From NCBI RefSeq assembly GCF_001641635.1, contig NZ_LUUB01000065.1:36425-99763 (forward strand): a stretch of DNA of 63,339 nt. The letters are read 5' to 3'. The stretch is from Bradyrhizobium centrolobii. GTDB lineage: Bacteria; Pseudomonadota; Alphaproteobacteria; Rhizobiales; Xanthobacteraceae. The position numbers were made by a program, and so were the translations under genes. The notes beneath the pieces are model-generated. The model was not told where the DNA came from, ran no database searches, and worked only from the letters and a program-made list of their open reading frames with translations. How positions within the stretch are numbered: the stretch's first letter is position 1; the number at the start of each line of letters is the position of its first letter. Shown here one piece after another: positions 9,020-16,869 of the stretch.

Positions 9020-9662
9020 CGGATCCTCCTTGATTAGACCTCTTGTCCCAGTAGTCCTGCCCGAATTGGCTTAACCTCCACAGCCGGTCATAGTGCCGCT
9101 GCACCGCAGGCCAATTGATCGCCGCCATGAAGACGTCGACATAGTTGGCAGCCTTGGCCCCGTAATCGATGTGATAGGAATGCTCGTACATATCGAGCGC
9201 CAGAATGGGCGTGCCGCCGGCCATCGTGTGGCAGTGGTCGGAGGCCCACTGATTGGTGAGCTTGCGATCCCGTGGCGACCAGGTCAGCAGCACCCAACCG
9301 GAGCCGCCGCCAAGCGCCTTGCCCATCGCAATGAATTCGGCCCGCCAGCGATCATACGAACCAAAGTCGCGCGCCATCGCATCCTTCAGAGTCGGTCCCG
9401 GCTCGCTCTCGCCGCCGAGCCCGTCAAAGAACACTTCATGAAGGACCATTGAATTTGTTGCGATCAGCTGTTCGCGCTTCAGCCCATTCACCAAGAAGCC
9501 GGGCGCGCTTGCGTAGTCGAGTTCAGCCAGCTTCTCGTCGATCAGGTTGAGTCGTTTCACCGCGCCGCCATAGTTGTTTTCGTAGTGGCTGATGATCATC
9601 CGCTCCGACATGCCGCGAATGCGGTTCGGGTCGCAGGACAGCGGCTTCATGGTATAGGTCAT
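9009..9662 (-). CDS. Fe/Mn superoxide dismutase (ChrC-like)
   Basis: A 217-residue protein of the Fe/Mn superoxide dismutase family. The metal ligands are recognisable: His in ISHYENNYGGAV, His in LHEVFFDGLG, and the Asp and His in LDMYEHSYHIDYG. A QWASDHCHT segment precedes the last pair. There is no signal peptide, so it is cytosolic. In characterised chr operons, chrC is a superoxide dismutase that limits oxidative damage caused by chromate reduction; the same role is inferred here from its place as first gene of the run containing chrA. GGGAGG lies before the ATG. Confidence 0.82.
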   Translation of the reverse strand: MTYTMKPLSCDPNRIRGMSERMIISHYENNYGGAVKRLNLIDEKLAELDYASAPGFLVNGLKREQLIATNSMVLHEVFFDGLGGESEPGPTLKDAMARDFGSYDRWRAEFIAMGKALGGGSGWVLLTWSPRDRKLTNQWASDHCHTMAGGTPILALDMYEHSYHIDYGAKAANYVDVFMAAINWPAVQRHYDRLWRLSQFGQDYWDKRSNQGGSDAD

Positions 9663-10058
9663 GGCAGTCCTCCCTTAGATCGCTGACGATTGCCGAATGA
9701 GCCGAATGGCGGCGCGCCGGCTCGAATTGGCGAGCCAGGGAGGGAGCCAGCGCCTGTGCGCACAGGCGGCATCGATCGACGGACGAATTTTTGGGGGAAG
9801 AGCGCGGAATTGGCAGACATGCAGCGTCCTTTCGAAAAACCGGACGCGATTCTTGGGCATGTCGCCTCACGGGGAGATCGCTTCCCCGTACGCGCAAATA
9901 AGAGCGCGACAGACGGGTTTGTCAACGGTTCCGAAGCTTGGCTTTGTAAGGCCGCGAAACGTTTTGGGCCGGAAGCCAGAGGATCGCGGGCGTGAGACAT
10001 CGCGCACGTGGGAAGCGTCACGCCCGTGACCTACCGCCCGCTCTCGCGCGGGCTGCTA

Positions 10059-10142
10059 CGTGAGGCCGAGTCCGAGACCTTCAAGGTGACGGAGCGGCGC
10101 CTGATGCGGGCGATCATCAACCCCGCCATGATCGTGACATGG
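10059..10142 (+). pseudogene. hemJ fragment
   Basis: The + frame encodes ESETFKVTERRLMRAIINPA followed by MIVTW, matching an internal part of HemJ (protoporphyrinogen oxidase, alphaproteobacterial type), where the usual pattern is SETFKVMERRLL-AIMNPAM-TW. Only about 28 residues of a protein of about 145 residues remain; neither the start nor the later membrane segments can be found nearby. The reading is by family pattern only. Confidence 0.6.
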
Positions 10143-10668
10143 CCGCCTCCGGCCAAAATCCACCTTCGATCCATGGGAGTTCTCCTCTTCGCATCAAGTT
10201 GCGAGAACGTCAGCCGGACTGACTCTCGTCATCCCTTTCTTTGGTCGCGATGGTGCAATCCGAGGAGTTGATGTTGCCGTCGACTGCAGCGTCCAGATCG
10301 ACGCCGCAATGCGAGACGATCGTCGATCAATCAGACTGATACGTCGTCCGGCGAAAGCCGCGCATCTTGCGCGAGCTTCTCGCCAGGATGATCAACCTGC
10401 TTGAGAACGATTGGGGCTATCGGCGGCAGATGCGCCCGGTGCTGGCCGCATTTCATAGAGGCTGTGCGCGGCCACAGTTGACCAGACACACTGCCCGGAT
10501 GGTGCGCCACGCTCCGCGACGAACGAGCAACGGCTTCCGGGACACTCGCCATTTGGATAGCCGAGCCGGGCGTAAAGCGGATGGCCTGCCCAAAACGACG
10601 GACCAAGGGCACACCTGTCAGCCCTTTCGCTCCAGGAGGAGGCAAGCGTCGCGAGGCGCGCGGCGGCT

Positions 10669-10692
10669 TGGTTGCGGGGGCTGGATTTGAAC
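10669..10692 (-). repeat. tRNA-Met-like 3' end (integration scar)
   Basis: On the minus strand this reads as a T-loop and acceptor 3' strand ending in CCGCAACCA, as in initiator tRNA-Met genes. Only the last 24 bases of a tRNA are present, which is what a tyrosine-integrase attachment scar leaves. The first 14 bases (plus strand TGGTTGCGGGGGCT) recur in the same orientation at 15399. The identity of the tRNA is inferred. Confidence 0.5.
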
Positions 10693-10754
10693 GTACGTGA
10701 ACTTAGCGAGCCCCAGGGAGAGAAATCCGCAAGCGCCCTTCGCGCCGATCATCT

Positions 10755-10942
10755 AGCGAACGCAATCGTACGAGATCGTGCTCCAGCGTGGAAAAGCGTT
10801 ATGTGGTGCCCAGGGAGGGAATCATACGCAATCACCGACAAGGCGAACCGCTGTTTGTCCTCAGCATGGTGGCGTGAGCGCCTGGCACGATGGCGGAGGT
10901 TCGCTACATCGCGAAACCCACAATCGCGGGAGCCCTGCGCAG
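10755..10942 (-). repeat. tRNA-Phe attachment scar A with 10-bp array
   Basis: The core TGGTGCCCAGGG starts at 10804 and matches the tRNA-Phe 3' end at 62362 in 18 of 20 bases. It is preceded by five 10-bp units starting at 10755, 10765, 10775, 10785 and 10795 (AGCGAACGCA, ATCGTACGAG, ATCGTGCTCC, AGCGTGGAAA, AGCGTTATG). The units from 10765 to 10800 closely match those next to the real tRNA. About 135 bp after the core are shared with sites at 48933 and 56462. Same orientation as all other copies. Confidence 0.75.
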
Positions 10943-11180
10943 CCTGGCTCGCTGGGAAGCATCCTAATGGCGTGCCGGAACCCGTCGCTTGTTCGAACCC
11001 CCCGTAGGTTTCACATCCTGGAGGCGCAACACCCCATCTCTGCGAAATGGTTCTTTCGCGCCGTCATTGGTAAATTAGCGGTGGTGCTTGAAGCGGGCCC
11101 ACCCTCGCCCCGCCCGTACGAGTATGAGGGGTACAAACTAGGCACCTTCCGTTAACGTAGTCGGACACGATCTGTTCTAA

Positions 11181-11209
11181 TTGAATTGTAACGATCGTTG
11201 CATTAATAT
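11181..11209 (+). promoter_or_regulatory. chrB promoter with operator-like palindrome
   Basis: A -35-like TTGAAT (11181-11186) and a -10-like TAATAT (11204-11209) are exactly 17 bp apart. The spacer holds a near-perfect 16-bp palindrome, TGTAACGATCGTTGCA (11187-11202). The predicted transcription start falls at or next to the ATG at 11216, so the message may be leaderless. The palindrome is a candidate ChrB autoregulatory site. Confidence 0.55.
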
Positions 11210-11215
11210 AGAGCA

Positions 11216-11758
11216 ATGGTTTCTCCATCGTGGCTACTCCTGACGTACAAAGTGCCCTCTGAGCCTACCACCAAGCGCATCGCGCTATGGCGCCGGCTGA
11301 AGGGGATGGGAGCGGTCTATCTACAGAACGGCGTCTGCCTCCTGCCGAAGACCGACGACCATGTTCGCCGACTGAAGATGCTGGAGAACGACATCTCGGG
11401 GATGGGCGGTGAGGCTGTGATCCTGGAGACGATCGCTCTCGATCATGCCCAGGAAGAGAAAGTCGTGGCGCGCTTCAAAGTCGACCGTGACGAGCAATAT
11501 CGCGAGTTCCTGGGGCGGTGCGCGGATTTCGAGAAGGAGATCGCCAAGGAAATCGCAATCAACAAATTCACCTATGCGGAACTCGAGGAGGAGGACACCG
11601 ACCTGAAGAAGCTCCAGGGCTGGCTTGAGAAGATAAAGAAGCTTGATTTCTACGGTGCGCCCTTGGCCGAGGAAGCCGCAGCGCGCTTACGCGCCTGCGA
11701 GGCGCTGCTCGACAGCTACGCCCAGCGCGTCTTCGACGCCCACGACGAGAACCGATGA
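11216..11758 (+). CDS. chrB: ChrB N-terminal domain regulator
   Basis: A 180-residue protein matching the N-terminal domain of ChrB, the chromate-responsive regulator: WLLLTYKVPSEPTTKRIALW, RLKGMGAVYLQNGVCLLP and a basic/helical DDHVRRLKMLENDI segment. Full-length ChrB has a second, C-terminal domain of about 130 residues that is absent here; instead the C-terminus is helical (about residues 130-175) and charged. The stop is followed by a separate gene, so the short form seems genuine. No chrA follows on this strand; chrA lies 4 kb away in the opposite direction. No ribosome binding site of normal strength is visible (only GAG five bases upstream), consistent with leaderless translation. Confidence 0.8.
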   Translation: MVSPSWLLLTYKVPSEPTTKRIALWRRLKGMGAVYLQNGVCLLPKTDDHVRRLKMLENDISGMGGEAVILETIALDHAQEEKVVARFKVDRDEQYREFLGRCADFEKEIAKEIAINKFTYAELEEEDTDLKKLQGWLEKIKKLDFYGAPLAEEAAARLRACEALLDSYAQRVFDAHDENR

Positions 11759-11896
11759 AGGGCACAGAGTGGGCGCGACGACATCCGAGACAACCGTACC
11801 TCAGCGACACGCCACGGCATTCCGGCCAGCATCTGGGCGCCACTCATTGAAGGCTGCATGGGGGTCGCACTTTGAAGCCAGAATCCGGATTTTCCG

Positions 11897-12448
11897 ATGT
11901 ACGAACTTGACGCTGCAGCCACACACGCAATCAACAACCTCGCTGGAGCGAGCACCGCAATCGATTTTCTGATGGTGTGGGTCTCGGCGATGGGCGTCCC
12001 GCTCCTCGTGCTTGCTGTGGCCGGACAATGGTGGCGGAGAACCGGCCGGCCGCAAACCCGGCACGTCCTGGTCGCGGCAGGACTCTCCTTTCTCCTCGGC
12101 CTGGCACTCAACCAACTCATCTTGTTATTTGCGCATCGCATGCGTCCATACGACAGCGGCGTCACTCACCTCCTGGTCGCCCCAAGCAACGATCCCTCTT
12201 TTCCTTCCGATCACGCGACGGCCACGTTCGCAATTGCGGCCGCCTTCCTGTTGCATGGGATGCGACGCCCTGGCCTCTGGTTCCTGGCCGCCGCCGTGCT
12301 GGTGACGGCCTCCCGCGTCTATATTGGAACCCACTACGCGAGTGATGTTCTCGGCGGAGCCTTGACCGGGATCGTCGCGGCTTTCCTCGTCCGCGCAGTC
12401 TACTGGGAGGGAACGCGAGCCGACCGGTTGATCACAAGTATCTTGTAA
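11897..12448 (+). CDS. PAP2-family membrane phosphatase (undecaprenyl-diphosphatase-like)
   Basis: A 183-residue membrane protein with the three phosphatase motifs of the PAP2 superfamily: HRMRPYDSG (motif 1), PSDHATA (motif 2) and SRVYIGTHYASDVLGG (motif 3). Five to six membrane segments are visible. The size and motif spacing fit BcrC-type undecaprenyl-diphosphatases, which recycle the lipid carrier for cell-wall synthesis and can give bacitracin resistance. It precedes the ABC exporter genes by a few tens of bases and follows chrB, so it may share their transcript. Confidence 0.78.
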   Translation: MYELDAAATHAINNLAGASTAIDFLMVWVSAMGVPLLVLAVAGQWWRRTGRPQTRHVLVAAGLSFLLGLALNQLILLFAHRMRPYDSGVTHLLVAPSNDPSFPSDHATATFAIAAAFLLHGMRRPGLWFLAAAVLVTASRVYIGTHYASDVLGGALTGIVAAFLVRAVYWEGTRADRLITSIL

Positions 12449-12482
12449 AATGGCGATCTGCCTGCCCTCGGGACTTACTACG

Positions 12483-13193
12483 ATGGGATCGAACAATAGT
12501 CTCGCCGTCCGGTGTAGGAGTCTGGTCAAGAGCTACGGCAGCGGTGACGCCAAGGTAACGGCGCTGCGCGGTGTCGACCTCGATGTGCGCGAGGGTGAGC
12601 TTCTGATGGTGGTCGGCCCCTCCGGGTGCGGCAAGACGACGCTGATTTCGATTATCGGTGCTATTCTCAGCCAGGATTCCGGTGAGTGCATCGTGCTGGG
12701 CCATGACCTCCAGCGCATGAATGAGACGGAACGCGCTACGCTCCGGGGCGGACAGATCGGGTTCGTATTCCAGATGTTCAACCTCCTCCCCAGCCTCTCT
12801 GCTGTCGAAAACGTAGCGATACCATTGCTGATTAATGGAACTCCGCAAAAAATGGCGGAGAGCAGGGCGCGCGAGGCGATCGAGGCGGTCGGTCTCGGTT
12901 CGCGCCCGAATGTGCTGCCAAGCGAGCTGAGCGGCGGCCAGCAGCAGCGCGTCGCCATCGCCCGTGCCCTGGTTCATGACCCGAAACTGATCGTCTGCGA
13001 CGAACCGACCAGCAATCTCGATCACGACACCGGCGTTGCAGTCATGGATGTGCTCCGCGGTGCAGGCAAAAAGCACGACCGTGCGCTTATCGTCGTCACC
13101 CATGATCCGCGCATCTTTCAGTTCGCCGACCGTATTGCGCATATGGACGACGGAAAAATCATCGAGGTAACCAACGGGGCATCCGCGCTATGA
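12483..13193 (+). CDS. ABC exporter ATPase (LolD/DevA-like)
   Basis: A 236-residue ATPase: Walker A GPSGCGKTT, Q-loop FVFQMFNLLPSL, signature LSGGQQQR, Walker B LIVCDEPTSNLD and a His switch VVTHDPR. These features fit the MacB/LolD/DevA class that pairs with FtsX-like permeases. The next gene overlaps it by 4 bp. An ATG 33 bases earlier (12450) is also open; the later one is chosen because it aligns better with the family's N-terminus. With the two genes downstream it forms a complete DevBCA-type exporter. Confidence 0.85.
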   Translation: MGSNNSLAVRCRSLVKSYGSGDAKVTALRGVDLDVREGELLMVVGPSGCGKTTLISIIGAILSQDSGECIVLGHDLQRMNETERATLRGGQIGFVFQMFNLLPSLSAVENVAIPLLINGTPQKMAESRAREAIEAVGLGSRPNVLPSELSGGQQQRVAIARALVHDPKLIVCDEPTSNLDHDTGVAVMDVLRGAGKKHDRALIVVTHDPRIFQFADRIAHMDDGKIIEVTNGASAL

Positions 13194-14140
13194 CTCGTCG
13201 AATGCTTCTTCCGCTCTTGGCGGTCGTCGGGTTAGGCCTCGCCATTGCTGCGGTCATGCTCGGTGAGCGCACGCCTCGGGGCGCGTCCACGGTAGTCAAT
13301 CCTGCGGTGTCACCGTTTGCGACCTCCGTGGCCGGCGCGGGCATCGTCGAAGCGAGTTCCGAAAACATCGCCATCGGGACGCCCGTCTCTGGGATCGTCA
13401 CGGCAATCGCCGTGAAATGGGGTGACCGCGTCAAGAGCGGAGATGTCCTGTTCAAGATCGACGACCGCGACGTGCAAGGCCAACTCCTGGTCGCTCGAGC
13501 GAAAGTCCGAGAAGGCGAAGCGACGCTGGCGAAAGCCAGGAATCTGCTTGAAGTTGGCGAAGGCCTCACCAGGGGCAGTTCGATCAGCGCTGTGGACCTG
13601 GCCAACCGCCGGTTCGACGTCGGCATCGACGACGCTATTCTCGCATCTGCAAACGCTCAGGTCGAACAGCTGAAGGTCGAGATCGAACGGCGCATCATTC
13701 GCGCCCCTCTGGCCGGCCGTATCCTACAGATCAAGATCCATCCCGGTGAATACGCGCAGAGCGGCGTAGTGAACCCGCCGCTCATGCTCTTGGGCGACGA
13801 TACGCGCTTGCACGTGCGTGTAGACGTCAACGAGAACGACGCCTGGCGGGTGAAGCCTACGGCAGCCGCAGTTGCATACGTGCCAGGCAATCCGGACCTG
13901 AAGGTACAGCTCAGGTTTGAACGGATCGAACCTTATGCAGTTCCGAAAGTGTCGCTGACCGGGGAGAGCACCGAGCGCACCGATACGCGCGTGCTGCAAG
14001 TGATCTACAGCTTCGAGCGCGGCGAATTGCCGATCTACATCGGCCAGCGTATGAACGTCTATATCGACGCCCCCGCCGCGGCGGTTGAAGCTTCGCCCGG
14101 GCGTACGACTGCGGCGAAACCGCGGGAGGCAAGCCGGTAG
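13190..14140 (+). CDS. HlyD-family membrane fusion protein (DevB-like)
   Basis: A 316-residue adaptor: one N-terminal membrane anchor (residues 5-22), a biotinyl-lipoyl-like half (ASSENIAIGTPVSGIVTAI), a short helical hairpin (residues 95-160) and the returning half (RIIRAPLAGRILQIKIHPGE). This arrangement links an inner-membrane ABC transporter to an outer-membrane pore. It overlaps the ATPase gene by 4 bp and abuts the permease gene, so the three are one operon. The C-terminal tail is Ala/Pro-rich. Confidence 0.85.
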   Translation: MTRRMLLPLLAVVGLGLAIAAVMLGERTPRGASTVVNPAVSPFATSVAGAGIVEASSENIAIGTPVSGIVTAIAVKWGDRVKSGDVLFKIDDRDVQGQLLVARAKVREGEATLAKARNLLEVGEGLTRGSSISAVDLANRRFDVGIDDAILASANAQVEQLKVEIERRIIRAPLAGRILQIKIHPGEYAQSGVVNPPLMLLGDDTRLHVRVDVNENDAWRVKPTAAAVAYVPGNPDLKVQLRFERIEPYAVPKVSLTGESTERTDTRVLQVIYSFERGELPIYIGQRMNVYIDAPAAAVEASPGRTTAAKPREASR

Positions 14141-15334
14141 ATGCTGCGGGTTGCCGTCAAGATGCTCATGGGCGACCGCGCCAAATATGCCGGGCTGGTG
14201 TTCGGCATCGCCTTCACGTCCTTCTTGGTTACATTTGCTGCGTCTTACTTCACCGGCTTCATGACGCGGGGTTTTGCCCTCATCAGCGAGAACCCGACGG
14301 TCGACGTGTGGGTCATGGATCCGGCGGTGCGCTCCGTCGAGAAAACAACCAACATGGCGGCTTCCGCGCTCGACCGCGTGCGCAGCATCGAAGGTGTACG
14401 CTCGGCCGTCCCGATGGCCTTGGGCACTGCCGAGGTGCGCTTCGCGAACGGCCAGTTTCAATCCTTCCAGGTCATCGGGGTCGATGACGCCACCCTCGCC
14501 GGTGTTCCGCCTCCGAAAGACGGCGTGGTGCCCGCGGCGTTGCGTACGCCGGATTCGGTGATCGCCGACCCTGGAGGAACCAGCGGCAAGTTGCAGACCC
14601 CGCTTCGCCCGGCCGACCAGTGGCCGGGAGGCGGACCGCGTCTGGATGTGCCGACCCGGTCGCTCACTGTCGGCGACGAGCTCCTGGTCAACGATCACCA
14701 TGTGACGGTTGTCGGCAAGTCCGAGGCGCTGCCGCGCTTCCCGCCGAGGCCGTTGCTGTACACGACCTATTCCAACGCTTCTCGCATTCTGTTGCCGGAG
14801 CGCCGCCGGATGACCTTCGTGCTTGTGAGCGCTGCGCCGGGCGTTGCGGCAAGCGATCTCGCTGCCCTGATCGAGGCCAGAACCGGACTGCGGGCACGAA
14901 CTTCGGACGACTTCAAGGCCGACACGGTGAGTTGGTTTCTGGAAAACTCCGAAGATGTCGGCGATATCGCGGCGATGCTGACACTCGCAATGTCGGTCGG
15001 ATTCGGAGTGACCGGCATCATGCTCTACATGTTCACGACGGAAAACCTCAGGCAATACGCAGTGTTCAAGGCAATGGGCGCGTCATCGCGAATGCTCCTT
15101 GCGATGATTTTCGTTCAAGTTGCCCTGAGCGCTTTGCTTGGAACGGGCCTAGGCCTCGGCCTGTGCGCCATTGCCAGTCAGTTTGCGGTGGAAGCCGAGT
15201 ATCCATTCCGAATGATGTGGTTCACCCCGCTCGTCAGCAGCGTGATGGTCGTCATAGTCAGCGTGGTCGCCGCAGCAATCAGTGCGCGGCCTGTCCTTAC
15301 GCTCGATCCCGCCATCGTCTTTACGGGCCGTTAG
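14141..15334 (+). CDS. FtsX-like ABC permease (DevC-like)
   Basis: A 397-residue permease with the MacB/FtsX layout: one N-terminal membrane segment (residues 18-40), a large periplasmic domain (about 45-265) and three C-terminal segments, the first in IAAMLTLAMSVGFGVTGIML. It directly follows the membrane fusion gene. Together with the ATPase and adaptor it makes a DevBCA-type exporter, known in cyanobacteria for glycolipid export; the substrate here is unknown. A strong hairpin follows the stop. Confidence 0.85.
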   Translation: MLRVAVKMLMGDRAKYAGLVFGIAFTSFLVTFAASYFTGFMTRGFALISENPTVDVWVMDPAVRSVEKTTNMAASALDRVRSIEGVRSAVPMALGTAEVRFANGQFQSFQVIGVDDATLAGVPPPKDGVVPAALRTPDSVIADPGGTSGKLQTPLRPADQWPGGGPRLDVPTRSLTVGDELLVNDHHVTVVGKSEALPRFPPRPLLYTTYSNASRILLPERRRMTFVLVSAAPGVAASDLAALIEARTGLRARTSDDFKADTVSWFLENSEDVGDIAAMLTLAMSVGFGVTGIMLYMFTTENLRQYAVFKAMGASSRMLLAMIFVQVALSALLGTGLGLGLCAIASQFAVEAEYPFRMMWFTPLVSSVMVVIVSVVAAAISARPVLTLDPAIVFTGR

Positions 15335-15356
15335 GCATTCAGCTCTCGAAAACAAA

Positions 15357-15384
15357 ACCTAGCAATCTATTGAGATTGCTGGGT
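15357..15384 (+). terminator. intrinsic terminator-like hairpin
   Basis: A 12-bp stem, ACCTAGCAATCT pairing with AGATTGCTGGGT around an ATTG loop (one G-T wobble), followed by TCTTC. It lies 22 bp after the permease stop and would end the chrB-to-permease unit. The T-run is poor, so efficiency is uncertain. Confidence 0.55.
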
Positions 15385-15398
15385 TCTTCACATCGTGT

Positions 15399-15412
15399 TG
15401 GTTGCGGGGGCT
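15399..15412 (-). repeat. second tRNA-Met-like scar
   Basis: TGGTTGCGGGGGCT repeats the first 14 bases of the scar at 10669 in the same orientation. The pair brackets chrB, the PAP2 gene and the DevBCA-like genes (about 4.7 kb). An ATCGTGT word at 15392 precedes it, but the 10-bp array seen at the tRNA-Phe sites is not present. Confidence 0.45.
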
Positions 15413-15483
15413 CGCAACGCCCGATTCTTGCGATTGGTGGAAAGAGTTGTTCCGCGATTGGTAGCATAGGACCGCTGCCCTAG

Positions 15484-15519
15484 CAAAGGTCACACGTTCG
15501 AATCGTGTCGGGTGCGCCA
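15484..15519 (+). repeat. tRNA-Arg-like 3' end (scar)
   Basis: The + strand ends as a tRNA does: a T-arm with 5-bp stem ACACG/CGTGT around TTCGAAT, then CGGGTGC, G and CCA. The T-arm and acceptor strand resemble alphaproteobacterial tRNA-Arg genes. No matching 5' acceptor strand (GCACCCG) or proper anticodon arm lies upstream, so it is only a 3' portion. It is followed about 100 bp later by a truncated arsR. Confidence 0.5.
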
Positions 15520-15618
15520 GATTTTCCTTATTTTACAGCGCGATATGCGCGCGCGGATCGAAACTCCAGCTTTGCTTCGTTCAAGCTAGCCCAACTTTCC
15601 CAACTGAGGGGTAACGCA

Positions 15619-15843
15619 CGGGCCGGGCTGCTCCGCAGCACCCGCGAGGGACGCACTATCATCTACCGGTCAAACGTCGAGGGCATGCGGGCGCTGATAG
15701 GTTTTCTGGTCAACGAGTGCTGTGACAGCCATCCGGAGCTCTGCAATCTGGTCGTAGCGGACGTGAGCAAAGCCTGCTGTCCGCCGGACGGCTCCAAGGC
15801 TCAAGCAAAGGTCAAGAGGGTCTCTGTCAAGCGGAAAGGCTGA
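15619..15843 (+). pseudogene. arsR, 3' half only
   Basis: The frame from 15619 encodes the C-terminal half of an ArsR repressor: AGLLRSTREGRTIIYRSNVE, then MRALIGFLVNECC and a Cys-rich end (PELCNLV, KACCPPDG). It is very close to the intact copy ending at 56257, also at the DNA level. The helix-turn-helix half is missing; upstream sequence is unrelated. It is therefore a truncated duplicate, cut near the tRNA-Arg-like scar. Confidence 0.75.
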
Positions 15844-16032
15844 CTGGCAACTCGTATCGTCCGTGACTGAAGATCAGGTGCTTTTTAAGCCGAGCGCCGG
15901 AGCTGAACCAATAGGGCGCGGTGCCGCTTCGGTGGCGCCGTGACTTCGCGTCGACCCTCCGATAGGAGCAGCCTTTCGGGGCAACAGATTTTTCGCCATT
16001 TTTGCCCCGCGACAGAGATGCGCCCCCGGGGA

Positions 16033-16839
16033 TTATGGATACACCTTCACCGGAGAGGGCAGCCTTTCGCGAAAGAATCCAATCACTTCGTCGACAGCCG
16101 CGCGCGTCGGCTGCCCCGCCGCGTCAATGAGTTCGGTCGTGAACAGGCTGTGCGGCGGCTTCCGTCCCTTTGGATTGGCCGCACTGTCCGGCAAGGTGGT
16201 GCCGACGAAACCCTTGCCCAGCTCCCGCTGTAGCGTCTCGAACCGCTCGGCCCGGCAGAATTTGTCGCCTTCGAACCGGTAGCCGCGCACGAGGAGGCCC
16301 TCCCTTTCAACGCGACCGCGGATAATGGTCAGGTCGGCGGCCGACACGTCGATCGCCGCGGGTTTATGCGACGGCAGGCCGGGCTGGGCGACCACGGGCG
16401 CAAACACGTCCGGCTCAACAGCCATGGCCAGGGCCAAAGTGCCGGTGAGACACATGCCAATGGCGCCAACGCCAAGTTCGCCGCATTCGCGATGCGCGAG
16501 CCGGGCAAGCTCCTTCAGCCATTCGACGACTGGACTGCTTTTGCCGGCCGCAAACAGATAGAACTCCCGCGAGATGCACAGGCCAAACAGGCGGCTCGGT
16601 AGGATCCGCTCGGGGTTGCTCGCGTCGACGCTTCCGAACAGCACCGGCGCATAGACGCAAAACCCGGCGTCTCGAACCCAGCGGCAGAACCGCGCCAAGG
16701 TAGGGGTGAAGCCATAGACCTCATGGATGACGATCACGGCCGGCCCGACGGTCCCGGTTGTGAGCACCGGCCTAGTCTTGCCGAGAAGCGCAAGATCGCG
16801 CCGTGTGAAATCATCGATATCAGAGCGAAGCTCGGCCAC
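16033..16839 (-). CDS. dienelactone hydrolase family protein
   Basis: A 268-residue alpha/beta hydrolase. The start matches the family (GPAVIVIHEVYGFTPTLARF), and the nucleophile elbow is GMCLTG with a cysteine nucleophile, as in dienelactone hydrolase. An Asp-bearing strand and a late His are less clear. Cytosolic. The ORF starts 30 bp after the HlyD-type adaptor gene on the same strand, so it may be the last gene of the ABC exporter unit. Natural substrate unknown. Confidence 0.75.
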   Translation of the reverse strand: MAELRSDIDDFTRRDLALLGKTRPVLTTGTVGPAVIVIHEVYGFTPTLARFCRWVRDAGFCVYAPVLFGSVDASNPERILPSRLFGLCISREFYLFAAGKSSPVVEWLKELARLAHRECGELGVGAIGMCLTGTLALAMAVEPDVFAPVVAQPGLPSHKPAAIDVSAADLTIIRGRVEREGLLVRGYRFEGDKFCRAERFETLQRELGKGFVGTTLPDSAANPKGRKPPHSLFTTELIDAAGQPTRAAVDEVIGFFRERLPSPVKVYP

Positions 16840-16869
16840 TTGGGCGCCTCTGCAAACTTCCTCATTTCT

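Larger units (their letters stand above)
9663..11180. other. degenerate DNA with gene and tRNA remnants
   Basis: About 1.5 kb without an intact gene. It holds a short fragment of hemJ, a tRNA-Met-like 3' end and a tRNA-Phe-like 3' end with its repeat array, listed separately. The remaining open frames have no recognisable domain or start signal. The stretch separates the leftward chromate run from the rightward chrB unit and behaves like an island junction. Confidence 0.6.

Noticed and set aside
9659..10021. Minus-strand frame of 120 codons upstream of the superoxide dismutase
   Set aside because: No domain pattern, overlaps the promoter region of the sod run and reads as non-coding composition.
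10331..10645. Minus-strand frame of 104 codons
   Set aside because: No recognised family, no ribosome binding site and surrounded by remnants.
13724..15055. Long minus-strand frame of 443 codons opposite the DevBC-like genes
   Set aside because: It is the high-GC shadow of two well-recognised genes on the + strand, has no domain pattern and is Arg/Gly/His-rich in the way such shadows are.
15443..15519. A complete tRNA
   Set aside because: The 3' half is tRNA-like but the 5' acceptor strand and a proper anticodon stem-loop are missing.
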